Source of the DNA: Hibiscus mutabilis
Taxonomy: Eukaryota > Streptophyta > Magnoliopsida > Malvales > Malvaceae
NCBI GenBank assembly: GCA_019671005.1
Contig: CM033732.1
Coordinates: forward strand, 7,100,886-7,164,885
Reading direction: 5' to 3'
Length of the DNA stretch: 64,000 bases
Positions within the stretch are counted from its first letter, which is position 1. Each line of letters starts with the position of its first letter. Below the pieces are notes generated by a model, which had not been told where the DNA came from, made no database searches, and saw nothing but the letters and a program-made list of their open reading frames with translations. Shown piece by piece: positions 47,448 through 58,352 of the stretch. Made by a program: the position numbers and the translations under genes.

Positions 47448-49505
47448 CATTTTTTCTTGTTTAATTTCTGGCCGTGAAGGGGTTCGGTCGAGAGATAAGA
47501 ATGTGGCGGTTGTCGAGCACGTTGTGGCCTCTGTGGTGCCACGTGATCCTCTTCAGTGTAGCTCACCTCCTCATTCACCGAGGGCATAGGAGGTGGTGTT
47601 GTGGACAAATCCATGTAACTGTTCTGGCCTCCCATAATCTCTGGCGAATTTCGGAAATTTTGCATTTCCTGAAAATCCATGTTTTATCCAAAGTTGGAGT
47701 AAATGGGTGACTATGGAGGAAAAAACTCAGGTGTGTATAAAATATCATCATCAAACATGTGAGTATCTGAAGCGCACGTGCCAACTTTTGGTTGTACATA
47801 TGTAGGAGACGGTTCTTTTCCCATATAACTATCAGGCGCACTTTTGGTTGTACCCACGTGGTTGGCCAACCTTCGAGGTTTTGACTCAACACAGGATTTT
47901 GAGATGCGTTCGCTGCACTCTTTGACGATTCACCCTTACCGCCGTATTTTTTCTTATATTTTCGACATTCTTCCCATCCATTGACCATAGTTAAGTACGA
48001 TATTCCATTATTAAGAAAATATATCAGGTACTCTGGCCGCTCAAAATCATCATCTTCAATTGGCGCGCGAATCGATAACGTTGAAGCTCTGTTGCTTCAC
48101 ATATTAATGCACTCGACATATATGACTTCCCAATTTACTTCTGCCCTGTCGCGTCCATCATAATCGTGCAGCTGATCATGATTAATTTGAATATACGGAA
48201 TCGGCTGGTGGAAGCCAAATTGTCTCAGCGCCCTATCGGCAAATTGGAACTCAACAATCGTAAAGTGGATTAACAATGTAACACTACACCACAGAGTAGA
48301 ATCTTTCATCAGATCATCCGGCACAAAAATGCGATCATCGTTGTACGCCATCCAAAGAAACTACAAAATAAAGATTATAATAATAAGACGTCTAATTATA
48401 ACATAAACAATAAACTATTAATATTTAACTAAAATTTAACCAATACATTTAACCGGATACCTGATCCTGATAGTACAAATCAATCTGAGCTCTAAATACT
48501 CTCAAGTTATTGTTCGTCAACCCCGTGTGCGCTTTTTTCTCGCACCATCTGCATAAAAATAAAAAAACTGTTTTAAAAATAAATAAATTTAATTTAAAAA
48601 TTTAACTCCAAATCAGGATAATTACCTGGTGACAAGAGGGAACTGAATCGGTGTTCGAGTAATCGGTGTCCAAAAGGGAAGTCACTGCCAAGCCCACACT
48701 TGCGGCAACAACAAACATCCACCGATACCCTGAACCTTACGACCATTTTCTATTTTAGTGCCCTTGCACAACTCACGATACAAAAACGCTAATATGGCCG
48801 ATCTCCAACTATATTTAGCAGCTTCCCACTAATATTTCAAAAGGAGTAGATAATATGTATTAACAAGATTGCCAGATTTATCCGGCATCAATATACCTCC
48901 AATGAGTTGCAGAATATAGGCTCGGCTGGCATTATAAACCGCATCAACAGAACTATATTCACCGAGTTTAAATTCACTTTGCAACCAACTCATTTTCACA
49001 CGAGATCCACTCAAATTTCCTGGACCTGCACCTTCCCAAGGTATTTGAAGCAAAGTGCTTCGGCTAAATCTTTTGTCTGCTCGATCAATAGTGCCATTTA
49101 CCGGGACCCTAATAAGCATGACCACGTCTTCAAGTGTGATCGTGCATTCCCCACACGGCATATGGAATGTATGGGTTTCTGGCCTCCAACGCTCAATCAG
49201 AGCGACAATCAACCCGGGCACTAGCTTGTACTCCCGAATAAAGGTCGGGTGATAAAATCCAGAACTTTGCAACCATTCAATGATTCTATCGTCCGAATGA
49301 TTTTTGGCCATGGTCAAATGATGCTTAAATGTATCATTTGCATCCTGTAATTAACACATTAATAAATAAATATTATTAACAAACAAACAAAAAAGTTATT
49401 GAATTTTTAATAAATAAATTATTAAAAATTTTGTACCATTCCATCAACCGTGAGACTAGTAATGTGTCGATCTTGTAATCGCAATAGAGGAGCTTCATCA
49501 GCCAT
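47448..49505 (-). pseudogene. Plant mobile domain (PMD/MAIL1-like) gene carried with the transposase
   Basis: Predicted exons on the minus strand are 49505-49437 (MADEAPLLRLQDRHITSL), 49344-48626, 48548-48461 and 48360-47448, all with GT...AG-type junctions. Exon 2 has the PMD signature: SGFYHPTFIREYKL, LIVALIERWRPETHTFH, CTITLEDVVMLIRVPVNG, YSWRSAILAFLYRELC, GCLLLPQVWAW. Exon 4 continues NDDRIFVPDDLM, FADRALRQFGF and HDYDGRDRAEVNW and ends in a Pro/polar tail. This family includes transposon-borne proteins annotated as 'phosphatase 7 long form homolog' and the cellular MAIN/MAIL1 proteins, which lack phosphatase activity and act in silencing and genome stability. In-frame stops occur at ~48829 (TAG), ~48682 (TGA at a Trp) and ~48097 (TGA), so it is a pseudogene. 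Confidence 0.8.
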
Positions 49506-49546
49506 CCTACAGGAGAAGAAATAATTTATTAAGACCCAGACCTAAA

Positions 49547-50376
49547 TCTACTATATTAAAAAAGTTACATAATTACATCTACTACTAACTAACTAACTAA
49601 CTAACTAACTCTGTTTTCTCCAAAAATTCAAACATATAAAAAATTCAAACATCAAACTTCAAAATAAAAAAAATACATATCTTATCTACTTACAAAAATT
49701 TCTTCAAATCTTCTTCTTCTTTATATCACATTTTTATAATAAATTTATTTAAAACATTTGATTTTATTTACATAACAATTTTCCCAAAATAATATTATAT
49801 CATTTTTTAATTTTTAATTAATGCCAATAAATAAAATTTATCATTATTTTAAATTATTAATTTCTTAATTAATGCCAATAGATAAAGTTTATCATTTTTA
49901 AAATTTTTAATTTTTTAATTTTTCCCAAAACAATATCTTATTATTTTAAATTATTTTCTACTTAAACATAGGTAAATGTTTATCATTATATTAAAACTGA
50001 AAAATAATAGATAAAGTTTATCATTATTTTAAATTATTAATTTCTTAATTAATGCCGATAGATAAAGTTTATCATTTTTAAAATTTTTAATTTTCCCAAA
50101 ATAATATCTTATTATTTTAAATTATTTTCTACTTAAACATAGGTAAATGTTTATCATTATATTAAAACTGAAAAATAATAGATAAAGTTCAATGAATATT
50201 AAATTATATTTTATATTAATTTTTAATGTAAATAAAACTATTAAAATTTATAAATAATAAAAATATATTAGTATAAAATATTTAATTATTTTTATTACAT
50301 TAAAAATATATAATTAATCAAATAAAGAAAATTAAAGACGTAAATATACGTGCAATGCACGTGTCCAAGAAACTAG
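49547..50376 (+). mobile_element. Non-autonomous Helitron-like element
   Basis: It begins A|TCTACTATATTAAAAAAG, the typical plant Helitron 5' end. It ends with a hairpin ACGTGC-AAT-GCACGT (50348-50362), ten bases, then CTAG|T (50373-50377). That is a full Helitron signature with A/T target and no TIR or duplication. 830 bp, A/T-rich, no ORF. Its interior is present inverted at 43644-44310 and partly repeated within itself (ATAGATAAAGTTTATCATT units). Confidence 0.65.
49579..49610. repeat. (CTAA)n microsatellite
   Basis: About six ACTA/CTAA units near the 5' end of the Helitron-like element. Confidence 0.85.
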
Positions 50377-51086
50377 TTTTAACCCAAATACTGGGAAAAT
50401 TACCAATTAATATTTGAATTAATATTACCAATTAAGTGATAATAATAAATAAAAAATAGAAAATTGGTCAAATTAGTATAATCTTGGAGCTGTTGCCTAT
50501 TCGTTCAAATTTTAAATAAATCAAATTAAGATCCGCTAATTAACTGATTTATATTCGGGATTCAAATTTTAATATTTATTTTGAAAATATTATTGTTGTA
50601 ACACGTTCACTTTTAAACTACAATTTTGTTTTAAATTTTTTTTAATAATTTAAAGGTGGATCAAAGTCCCATTAATGTAATAATATGCTAATATATTAAT
50701 GAAAATGACATTTGATAATGTATTATACTCGAGCTATGCTCCAAACTTCCCCTTCACTACTTAATATATCTTTTAAATATGATAAAAGCAATATTTACTT
50801 AATTTTGATAATTTTTTAATTTAATCTTTAAATATTCTTTTGTATAAATTAATTATGAGTTTGAAGATTTGTATGAACTTGATCTCTTTGTTATGTATTA
50901 TTTTTTGGAACTTAGTAACTTTCGAACATGATCTTTGAAATCAAAAAAATAAATTTTAAATAGATCGAATTAAGATACGCATTTAGTCCCTAACATGCCA
51001 AAAGAAAATTTTGTTCCACTAATTGGCAAAACACACCATTTAATTAGGAAGGAAAAAACACGTTTTTGTTTAAATATTTTATAAAT
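50377..51086. other. AT-rich spacer
   Basis: No gene. Scattered A/T-rich sequence without clear termini. Confidence 0.5.
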
Positions 51087-51491
51087 TATTATTTTCTCAG
51101 CATGTTCGGGAAATAAATATCTTCAATTATAATATACAAATTTAACATAAAAAATTCAAACATCAAACTTTAAAATTAAAAATATACATGAATGAAAAAT
51201 ACTTACAGGATTAGACGAGAAAGCCCATAAAATATGGTCAAAATCATTCAACAAAAAATAATTATCATTCAAATATATCATCAATCACATAAAAATATTA
51301 AATCTACAAACCTCTCTAATTAAAAAAATCAAATTAATTAAAAATTACTTACTTCTTAAGAAACCGAAAAAATCTACAATAAATATACTTCAAATTTTTA
51401 TCGTCTTTGAATATGTCTTCAAACTCTCTCAAATATAATTTCAAAATCTTTGAAATTTTTAACTCAAACTCAATTTTTTTCTCTAAACAGG
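51087..51491 (-). mobile_element. Fragment related to the 5' region of the MULE transposase gene
   Basis: The minus strand reads ATTTATTTCCCGAACATGC, nearly identical to 44537-44556 directly upstream of the transposase ATG. The adjoining TTTGATGTTTGAATTTT-type segment also matches 44140-44160. It is therefore a second, inverted copy of the MULE leader without coding sequence. The chromovirus inserted at its far end; 51487-51491 is the ACAGG duplication. Confidence 0.5.
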
Positions 51492-52083
51492 TGTCACGGC
51501 CTTAGCCTTTAGTTCACTCGGTCGCTAAGCCGTGCGGCACTTGAAAATGACTCTTCCCGATCAAGTCAGCCTTTTCCCTCGATTGATCTGCTCAAAATAA
51601 GCAAGCAACACATTAGTCTCGCGCCACAAAACCATTCTTCAAGCCATTGGCGAAACCGTGGGGCATAGCGGATGCACACAGTCGACCCCCAGCTTCCCCG
51701 TAGGAAAAAAAAGAACGGTTTTTATTTTATTAGAAAAAAAAGAAACATCGGTTACATTAGAAAACTCACCCACACCATCGACTTGGGCGGTAGGGGCCGC
51801 CTCGATGGTGTGTAGGATACATACCTTTACCAGTGGATCAGCCCAAACTATGCCGATCGTCCATCCCCTACATATATATGCGAAAAAAACATAATAGAAA
51901 TGACCCGAGTAAACATTCTATTGTTTGAAACGAGGACACTTTTTCCTAACTAAAGAAATAATTGAAAACAAAGACTCTTCTTCCTAAAACATTGATGTGC
52001 TTGAAAATGGGGCATGGTAGAAGTGACTCGGTTGTGGCCCCTAACTCTCGGTTGTAACACCATGTGAGGGGATGGCCACAACA
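51492..52083 (-). repeat. 3' LTR of the chromovirus (left copy)
   Basis: Plus-strand TGTCACGGCC...CCACAACA. It is followed at 52084-52097 by TCCTCCCCCCACCT, the complement of the polypurine tract AGGTGGGGGGAGGA. Confidence 0.93.
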
Positions 52084-52103
52084 TCCTCCCCCCACCTAAC
52101 TTG

Positions 52104-52411
52104 TCGACGCCCTCGTTGGTGAGCTGCAAGGAACTCCTCGATTTTCTGCTTGAACGCCTTTAGGTCATGATCTCTCTCCCAACTTGTCTCTTGGCTCGAG
52201 ACCTTCCCACTTGACCCGGTACTCACGAACAGGCTTCTTCTTGGACACCGTAACAAACCTATCAGCAAGGATCTCCTCAACTCGACGTTCGATGGGGGTT
52301 TGCATGATGGGGCCCGATCACTCTGCCCTCGGCTAATATCCGAGGGGCTCGCATGAAAAGGCTTCAAATTGCTCACATGGAACACAGGGTGAACTTTCAT
52401 CCATGAGGGCG
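52104..52411 (-). pseudogene. Chromodomain at the end of pol
   Basis: After the integrase tail (MKVHPVFHVSNLKPFH at 52400) a frame change is needed to read VEEILADRFVTV and REYRVKWEGL, a chromodomain start with its aromatic residues (about 52280-52190). Chromodomains guide chromovirus integration to marked chromatin. The basic/acidic tail (EFLAAHQRGRRQVRWGEDV) ends near 52090. Frameshifts near 52190 and 52330 disrupt it. Confidence 0.75.
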
Positions 52412-52611
52412 GCTTGATCGTGTATGAGTTATTTCAAACTTTGGCCACAATCGGTATTGGTCCTTCATACTTTCGCACCAATCGCGATCTCTATTCCGTA
52501 AGAACCGCAAATCGTTTCGCCATTAGCTTCACAAGCACTAGATCGCCAACTTTGAACTGCTGGTCCCTTCGCCACGATCTGCCCACTTCTTCATATGTTT
52601 TGCAGCTTTCA

Positions 52612-53220
52612 CTAGATAAGCCCGAGCAATCTCTGTATTTTGGCGCCATTCCTTTGAGAAATTAAAAGCTCGGGACACTTTCCTTTTTGTATGACTCTAT
52701 AGTGGTGTGTGTGGAAGCCGCTGCTGCTGACTGTCACAATTTCAAAGGGGCTTTTATTAGTAGCAGAACTCTTTTGTGAATTAAAACAAAGTTGTGCCAC
52801 ATCCAACAAAGAAGGCCAATTTTTCTGGTTGGCCTGGATAAAATGCCTTAAGTATTCTTCTAACAACCCATTAAAGCGCTCCGTCTGCCCATCCGTATGG
52901 GGATGATAACTTGACGACAAATTCAGTTTAGATCCCAACATCTTGAATAACTCTCTCCCGAAATTTCCAGTGAACCGACCATCCCTGTCACTAACGATAT
53001 CTTGTGGGACACCCCAATACTTTACAACATGTTTAAAGACTAATCGAGCTGTCTCCTCTTCCGAACAATATTTGGGGGCAGGGATAAATGTAGCATATTT
53101 TGAGAACCGATCCACCACCACAATGGCAGCTCCAAGATCCCCCACCCGAGGCAAGTTCACTATGAAGTCGAGTGAAATGCTCTCCCAAGGTCGTGCTGGC
53201 ACTAACAATGGCTCCAACAA
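52612..53220 (-). pseudogene. Chromovirus integrase core
   Basis: ISLDFIVNLP (first D), VVVDRFSKYATFIP, IVSDRDGRFTG (second D), YHPHTDGQTERFNGLLEEYL (E region). This is the gypsy DDE integrase in one open frame of 202 codons. A stop separates it from the upstream zinc-finger part, but both are in the same frame. A frame break follows near 52640-52620. Confidence 0.9.
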
Positions 53221-53967
53221 TCATGCAGTCTTTTGTCGATCCACTTTGTCTTGCTGGCAAATAAGGCAAGTCTTGGTATAGTCCATAATATCCTGTCGCA
53301 TGTGCGGCCAATAATATCCTTGTTCCAACAGGGCCAGAGTACGCCGCCAGCCTTGGTGACCTGCCCAGGGAGTGTCATGGCATTCACGTAGTAGTTTCTG
53401 TCTAAGTTCTCCTGCTCTCGGAACATACATACGCGGACCTTTCATCATTAGGATCCCATTCTCTACCCAAAAAATCTTTGATTGGCCACTTTCCACCATC
53501 CTCAATATTGCCATCATCTGCGGATCCTTTCCCATATTCTCCATTATGAGTTCCCAAATGTCATTCGTCACCCTACTAGCTGACATAGGAGCAATTAATC
53601 TAAGGGTTGCCAGATCAGCCCTTCGACTCAACGCATCAGCTACCTGATTCTTCTTCCCAGCTTTATGCTCAAAACTGAAATCAAACTCCGCTAAGCGCTC
53701 TTGCCATCTTGCTTGCCTTGCCGATAGTTTTGGTTGTGTCAGGATATGACTAGCAGCTGTGTTGTCTGTTTTAACAACAAACTTTGAGCCCAACAAATAA
53801 TGCCTCCAAGCCCTGAGACAATGGATCACAGCTAGAAGTTCCTTTTCCTGAGTCGCATATCTCATCTCGGCACCACTCAACTTCCGACTCTCAAAGGCCA
53901 CAGGGTGACCACCCTGCATGAGTACTCCCCCTATGGCAAAGTCAGATGCATCAGTTTCAACTTCCAT
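53221..53967 (-). pseudogene. Chromovirus RNase H and integrase zinc finger
   Basis: This is one open frame of 248 codons. RNase H motifs are VETDASDFAIGG (D), TQEKELLAVIHCL (E), FVVKTDN (D) and LAEFDFSFEHKAGKKNQVADALSR. The integrase H2C2 finger follows with CHDTPWAGHQGWRRTLALL and CLICQQDK. The catalytic residues look intact, so loss of function comes from the breaks on either side. Confidence 0.9.
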
Positions 53968-53989
53968 TGGTTTCTCAATGTCCGTAATA

Positions 53990-54931
53990 CTAGGACGAGT
54001 CGTTCATCACAATGCAGTTTTATTTCCTCAAAAGCATCTTGACACTTTTTAGACCAGGCCCACTTCTCACCTTTCTTTAACAAATTGGTAAGTATAGCTG
54101 TCTTCCGAGAGTAGCCTTCGACAAACCGTCTATAATAGTTAGCTAATCCCAAGAATTATCTGAGCTCACTAACACTCTTTGGAGTCGGCCATTCTTGGAT
54201 TGCCTTCACTTTTTCCTCATCCATTCGAACATGTCCCCGCCAACGAGGTGTCCTAGGAACTTAATTTGAGTTTGGGCAAAAGCACATTTCTCCCTTTTAA
54301 CAAATAGCTGATTATCTCTGGAGTCTCTCAACACTAACCGCAAATGGTTTTCATGATCTGTCAAAGAGGAACTATATACCATTATATCATCCAAGTATAT
54401 CACCACAAACTTGTCCAAAAATCATGGAACACTCGGTTCATCAGGGTGCAAAAGGTTGCAGGCGCATTGGTTAGCCCAAATGGCATCACAAGAAACTCAA
54501 ATGCCCCATATCGAGTAAACACAAGTTGTCTTGGTTCATCTCCCTCGCCACTCTTACCGATGATACCCCGATCAAGATCCAGCTTTGTAAAATATTTCGC
54601 GCCACTTAGCTGGTCGAACAAGTCCGCAACTAAGGGGATGTGATACTTGTTCCGGACAGTCACTTTGTTCAGGGCTCTATAGTCCACACACAATCTCAGG
54701 CTCCCATCATGTTTCTTCCGAACAACACGGGCGCCCCAAATGGCGCTTTTAGACGGTCGAATAAACCCGACTTTTTAACAGTTCATCGAGTTGTTTCCTC
54801 AATTCAGCTAATTCTAGAGGGGACATACGGTACGGGCATCTCGCAGGAGGTTTGGCACCGGGGACCAGTTCAATCTCATGATCCACCGTCCTTCGAGGAG
54901 GGAGCCCTTCCGCAACCGATCCGCATGACAT
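53990..54931 (-). pseudogene. Chromovirus reverse transcriptase
   Basis: Sense order: DHEIELVPGAKPPARCPYRM (54931 on), MCVDYRALNKVTVRNKYHIP, YFTKLDLDRG, FEFLVMPFGLTNAPATF, then FVVIYLDDIMVYS (54418-54380; the YLDD active site is present), then NYYRRFVEGYS and WSKKCQDAFEEIK. Five frame changes or stops lie between 54750 and 53968. Confidence 0.9.
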
Positions 54932-55332
54932 CTTTATAGTCCTCCAACACTCAAAATCCCATTTGGTACCCCTTCAAGGGTTGACTCCCCATGTAGGATA
55001 GGTAATATGACAAAAGAAGGTTCCCCTTCTTCACCCCTTTCTTAAATTGTATTGTCGACAACATCTTTCCTTCTTGGTAGAATGGTAGCGGGTACCACCC
55101 CCGTGCAATCCCCTAGAAACAATAGGCAGCTCGCAGGCGAGAGGACGGGATGGCCTGGGCTTTTGTCATAAAATCCAGTCCCAACACAACATCAAAATCG
55201 TCCATAGGGGAAACAAAGAGATCCACGCTTCCCTCCCAGACCCAAGCTTGGCCTTCACCCTCTTAACACTTCCCCAAATTTCAGCGGCAGCAGAATAATC
55301 GCTTTCATCCGTCCCCACATCTCTAGTAATTG

Positions 55333-55587
55333 TTAAACCGCATCTGTTGACTTCCTCGGGTGAGATAAAAGTATCTGTTGCTCTGTGTCAACAAGAGCCC
55401 TAGTCGCCTTCCCATTTATCACCAAGTCCACGTACATCAAGCCCTTTCCTGTTCTTTCTTTATGTTGTCCAATTGCGATTGTAATGCACTCGAAAACGAA
55501 TAGACCCAATCCCGCCAGATCGGTCTCACTATTCTCTGTAGGGTGGGTTAGGGAGTGTGTCCCCAGGCCGTGAAAGTTCCAAAGCAC
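55333..55587 (-). pseudogene. Chromovirus protease region
   Basis: YVDLVINGKATRALVDTEQQ is the retropepsin active-site block. The usual D-T-G/D-S-G is D-T-E here, through the loss of the glycine codon or a nearby frameshift. The rest of the domain (55330-55100) is scattered across frames. Confidence 0.7.
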
Positions 55588-55745
55588 TCAATACACCCCT
55601 ATGTGGGCACTCACCACGCGATGAGGCCCCTTACACAAGAAGCATGCTAGGGGTAGCCTATTTGGCCCATTCCTCGCGTAAAGCCATCATTCCCCCTATT
55701 CTCAGACTGCTCCTTGTTTGGAAGTCCTCTCCCGGCTCCCCCAAG

Positions 55746-56693
55746 TTATCGGCCTCTCCCCTCTAGCCATCTTACTCCCATTACCTGCATGGTTATTGCT
55801 CCCACTAGTTGGGGCCTTGCGTTTGTTTGAGCCATCATTGTAATCGTTAAGCCGCCGGCGCCAATGCCATGGCAAATGACTACATCCTGCACTCGTTGTC
55901 TTTGAATCTCAGTTCTAGCCCATGGCTTTAGGCCCTCAAGGAAAGCAAACATCTTGTCTTTCTCCGACATGTCCTTAATATCCAGCATCAATGCCGCAAA
56001 CTCTCTCACATAATCACGAATAGTCCCAGTATGGGTCAAATCCCTCAACTTCTTCCAAGCATTATACTTCACATTCTCCGGAAAGAAGGTAGCTATTAAT
56101 TATTGTTTCAACTCGTCCCAACTTTTAATGGAACACACGCCATTTGTGAACTTGGACCTCCACCACAATTTGGCATCCCCTGACAAGTACATAGAAGCCA
56201 TCGAGACCTTGTCTTCTTCTATAGAGGTGCGAGTAGCCCGAAAGTATTGTTCAATATCAAATAGGAAATTTTCAAGCTCTTTGGCATCCCTGTTCCCCTC
56301 ATACCGCTAAGGCTCGGGGACCCTATTCCTCTGGCCCCTTTCCATGGTCACTGAATTTCCCACAGCCACTTCAATCAAATTAATTTGAGCCTTAAGCTCC
56401 TCTATCTCAAACTTCAGAGTACTCATTGCCTCATTTGTCTCATCAAATGAGGTGTTTCACCATGTGAGCCAACTCCCGATGAGAAACTTCAATTGCTCGA
56501 ACTCGCTTCACTTTGGTCACCACATGAGCCCTCGTGGCCGCCACCGCGCTTCTAGCTCCTCATACCTATCGGGGTCTATGGTCCTACCCCTTGTGCAGGC
56601 ACTCTAGCGCCATGTTGCGCCGAAGTACCGCGCTACGCCGGCACCTCGCCTCGGGACGGCTCTTGGCCCTCGATTTTTACGCGTAGTCACCAT
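55746..56693 (-). pseudogene. Chromovirus gag
   Basis: Start ATG at 56693 (MVTTRKNRGPRAVPRRG). A helical segment (STLKFEIEELKAQINLIEV) follows, then the retrotransposon Gag domain (about 56300-55890: LENFLFDIEQYF, DAKLWWRSKF, WKKLRDLTHTGTIRDYVREF, FLEGLKPWARTEIQRQ). Stops occur near 56540, 56310 and 56100. The CCHC knuckle is not clearly preserved. Confidence 0.85.
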
Positions 56694-56699
56694 CCTTGG

Positions 56700-57060
56700 G
56701 TTGACTCCCACCACACTAGTTCCTGCGCACAGAAGAATAATAAGCACCACAATGCCTATTAATAACTCAGCACCACTCAGTGCTTCAAGAGGGAGTAAGC
56801 ACCACCGTGCTTTCCCACTCAAAAAAAAAAAAAACTCGCACCACCGCACAAGAAGCAAGAGAGCACCACTGCATCAAGAGGGAATAAGCACCACTGTGCT
56901 TTCCCAATAAAAACTAGGCACCGCTGTGCACTAGCAACAAGAAAGCACCGCTGTGCTTGAATAAAAAAAAAATTGAGCACCACTGTGCCACAATTAAAAA
57001 GTACCTTTGTGCTATTGATTACGCACCTCTGTGCTTTTCACCGCAATGAACAGGCAACAC
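56700..57060. repeat. Palindrome array (GCACCACTGTGC) in the chromovirus leader
   Basis: About ten imperfect palindromes such as AGCACCACCGTGCT, AGCACCACTGTGCT and AGCACCGCTGTGCT occur between the primer site and gag, at irregular 20-40 base spacing with A-rich spacers. Confidence 0.8.
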
Positions 57061-57082
57061 CACCCGAAATTGAGTGCTACAA

Positions 57083-57098
57083 CCTTGCTCGGATACCA
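57083..57098 (-). other. Primer binding site of the chromovirus
   Basis: The minus strand reads TGGTATCCGAGCAAGG two bases inside the 5' LTR, an iMet-like primer site with one change in the TGGTATCAGAGC core. Confidence 0.7.
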
Positions 57099-57100
57099 CG

Positions 57101-57683
57101 TGTCACGGCCTTAGCCTTTAGTTCACTTTCGTCGCTAAGCCGTGCGACACTTGAAAAGAACTCTTCCCAATCAAGTCACCTTTTTCCTCGATTGATCTGC
57201 TCAAAATAAGCAAGCAACACATTAGTCTCGCGCCACAAAACCATTCTTCAAGCCATTGGCGAAACCGTAGGGCATAAGCGGATGCACACAATCGACCCCA
57301 ACTTCCCCGTAGGAAAAAAAACGTTTTTATTTTATTAGAAAAAAAAGAAACATCGGTTACATTAGAAAACTCACCCACACCATCGACTTGGGCGGTAGGG
57401 CCGCCTCGATGGTGTGTAGGATACATACCTTTACCAAAGGATCAGCCCAAACTCGCCGATTGTCCCACCCCTACATATATGCGAAAAAAACATAATAGAA
57501 ATGACCCGAGTAAACATTCTATTGTTTGAAACGAGGACACTTTTTCCTAACTAAAGAAATAATTGAAAACAAAGACTCTTCTTCCTAAAACATTGATGTG
57601 CTTGAAAATGGGGCATGGTAGAAGTGACTCGGTTGTGGCCCCTGAACTCGGTTGTAACACCATGTGAGGGGATGGCCACAACA
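57101..57683 (-). repeat. 5' LTR of the chromovirus (right copy)
   Basis: Plus-strand TGTCACGGCC...CCACAACA, followed by ACAGG (57684-57688). Confidence 0.93.
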
Positions 57684-57688
57684 ACAGG

Positions 57689-58352
57689 CACCCCCCCACG
57701 CGAGCCTACGCCCTCCCCTGCCAGCCTGCATGTTTCATGCATGCAAAAATAAGGCTGCACCACTGTGCAAAAAAATAAAAACACTGTTTAATCTCGGTGG
57801 AGAGCACCCCGTTTTCGAACAGTACTCAGTTCACTCCTATGCTAACACGTGGCAAAAAGAGAGAAAATTATTATTTAAAAACGGGTTCAAACCTATCCGA
57901 TTTTAAAGGATTTTTTAATTAATTTTTCACAAATCACTGTTTAAAAACGGATAAAAATCTATCTGAATTCTGATTCGAAAAGTAAATTACCATATACCTG
58001 AAATTAATCCTGATTTAATCATATTTTAAAAAAAATTAACGAAATATTGTGATAGTTTTTCCGTTATAAATGGACGTTGGTCGATTCTTTCTCCATTGGT
58101 TTTTTTGGACGAAATTCTACATTTGACTATAGTGTTGAATGTCACATCAAGTTCATGCAGTTGCAATTTAAATATGCAATCCACAACTGACAACACCGCG
58201 CGATATTTTTTTTTTTTTTTATCAATCATTGAGGTTAAAATGTTGGCTCGCGCGGAAATATGGTCTCGGAACTTCCAAAAATGCTCGCGCGACCTGCTTT
58301 AAGTCTTGTCAGCGATAGCATAAACATCATCGTTATTTTTAATATAATTATG
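57689..58352. other. Flank of the chromovirus, no gene
   Basis: 57756-57768 carries one TGCACCACTGTGCA palindrome like those in the chromovirus leader, but outside the element. GCATGTTTCATGCATGC is another local palindrome. It may be the continuation of the MULE-related fragment at 51087-51491, which the chromovirus split. Confidence 0.4.

Larger units (their letters stand above)
43644..50322. mobile_element. Mutator-like unit: transposase plus plant mobile domain gene between inverted flanks
   Basis: Inverted copies of an A/T-rich segment (43644-~44310 and ~49547-50322) flank two convergent genes, a MuDR-type transposase on plus (44564-47125) and a plant mobile domain gene on minus (47448-49505). 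MULEs can have long TIRs and are known to carry or be associated with plant mobile domain genes, so a single MULE is one reading. No 9-bp duplication matches at the ends. The right flank has Helitron-type termini, so the inverted flanks may instead be two insertions of another element. Both genes are disrupted. Confidence 0.65.
51492..57683 (-). mobile_element. Complete chromovirus (Ty3-gypsy), disabled
   Basis: A 6.19-kb minus-strand element with 592- and 583-bp LTRs (plus-strand start TGTCACGGCC, end GGCCACAACA). It is flanked by ACAGG at 51487-51491 and 57684-57688. Sense order is LTR, primer site, palindrome-rich leader, gag, protease, RT, RNase H, integrase, chromodomain, polypurine tract, LTR. 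Integrase after RNase H and a C-terminal chromodomain define a chromovirus. The short LTRs and compact size suit the Reina/Galadriel end of the group, but that is inference. Roughly 10 differences in the first ~235 LTR bases suggest an age similar to the copia element. Frameshifts occur in gag, protease, RT and the chromodomain. Confidence 0.95.

Noticed and set aside
48907..49252. Plus-strand frames within the plant mobile domain gene
   Set aside because: Antisense shadows of the conserved PMD exon on the minus strand.
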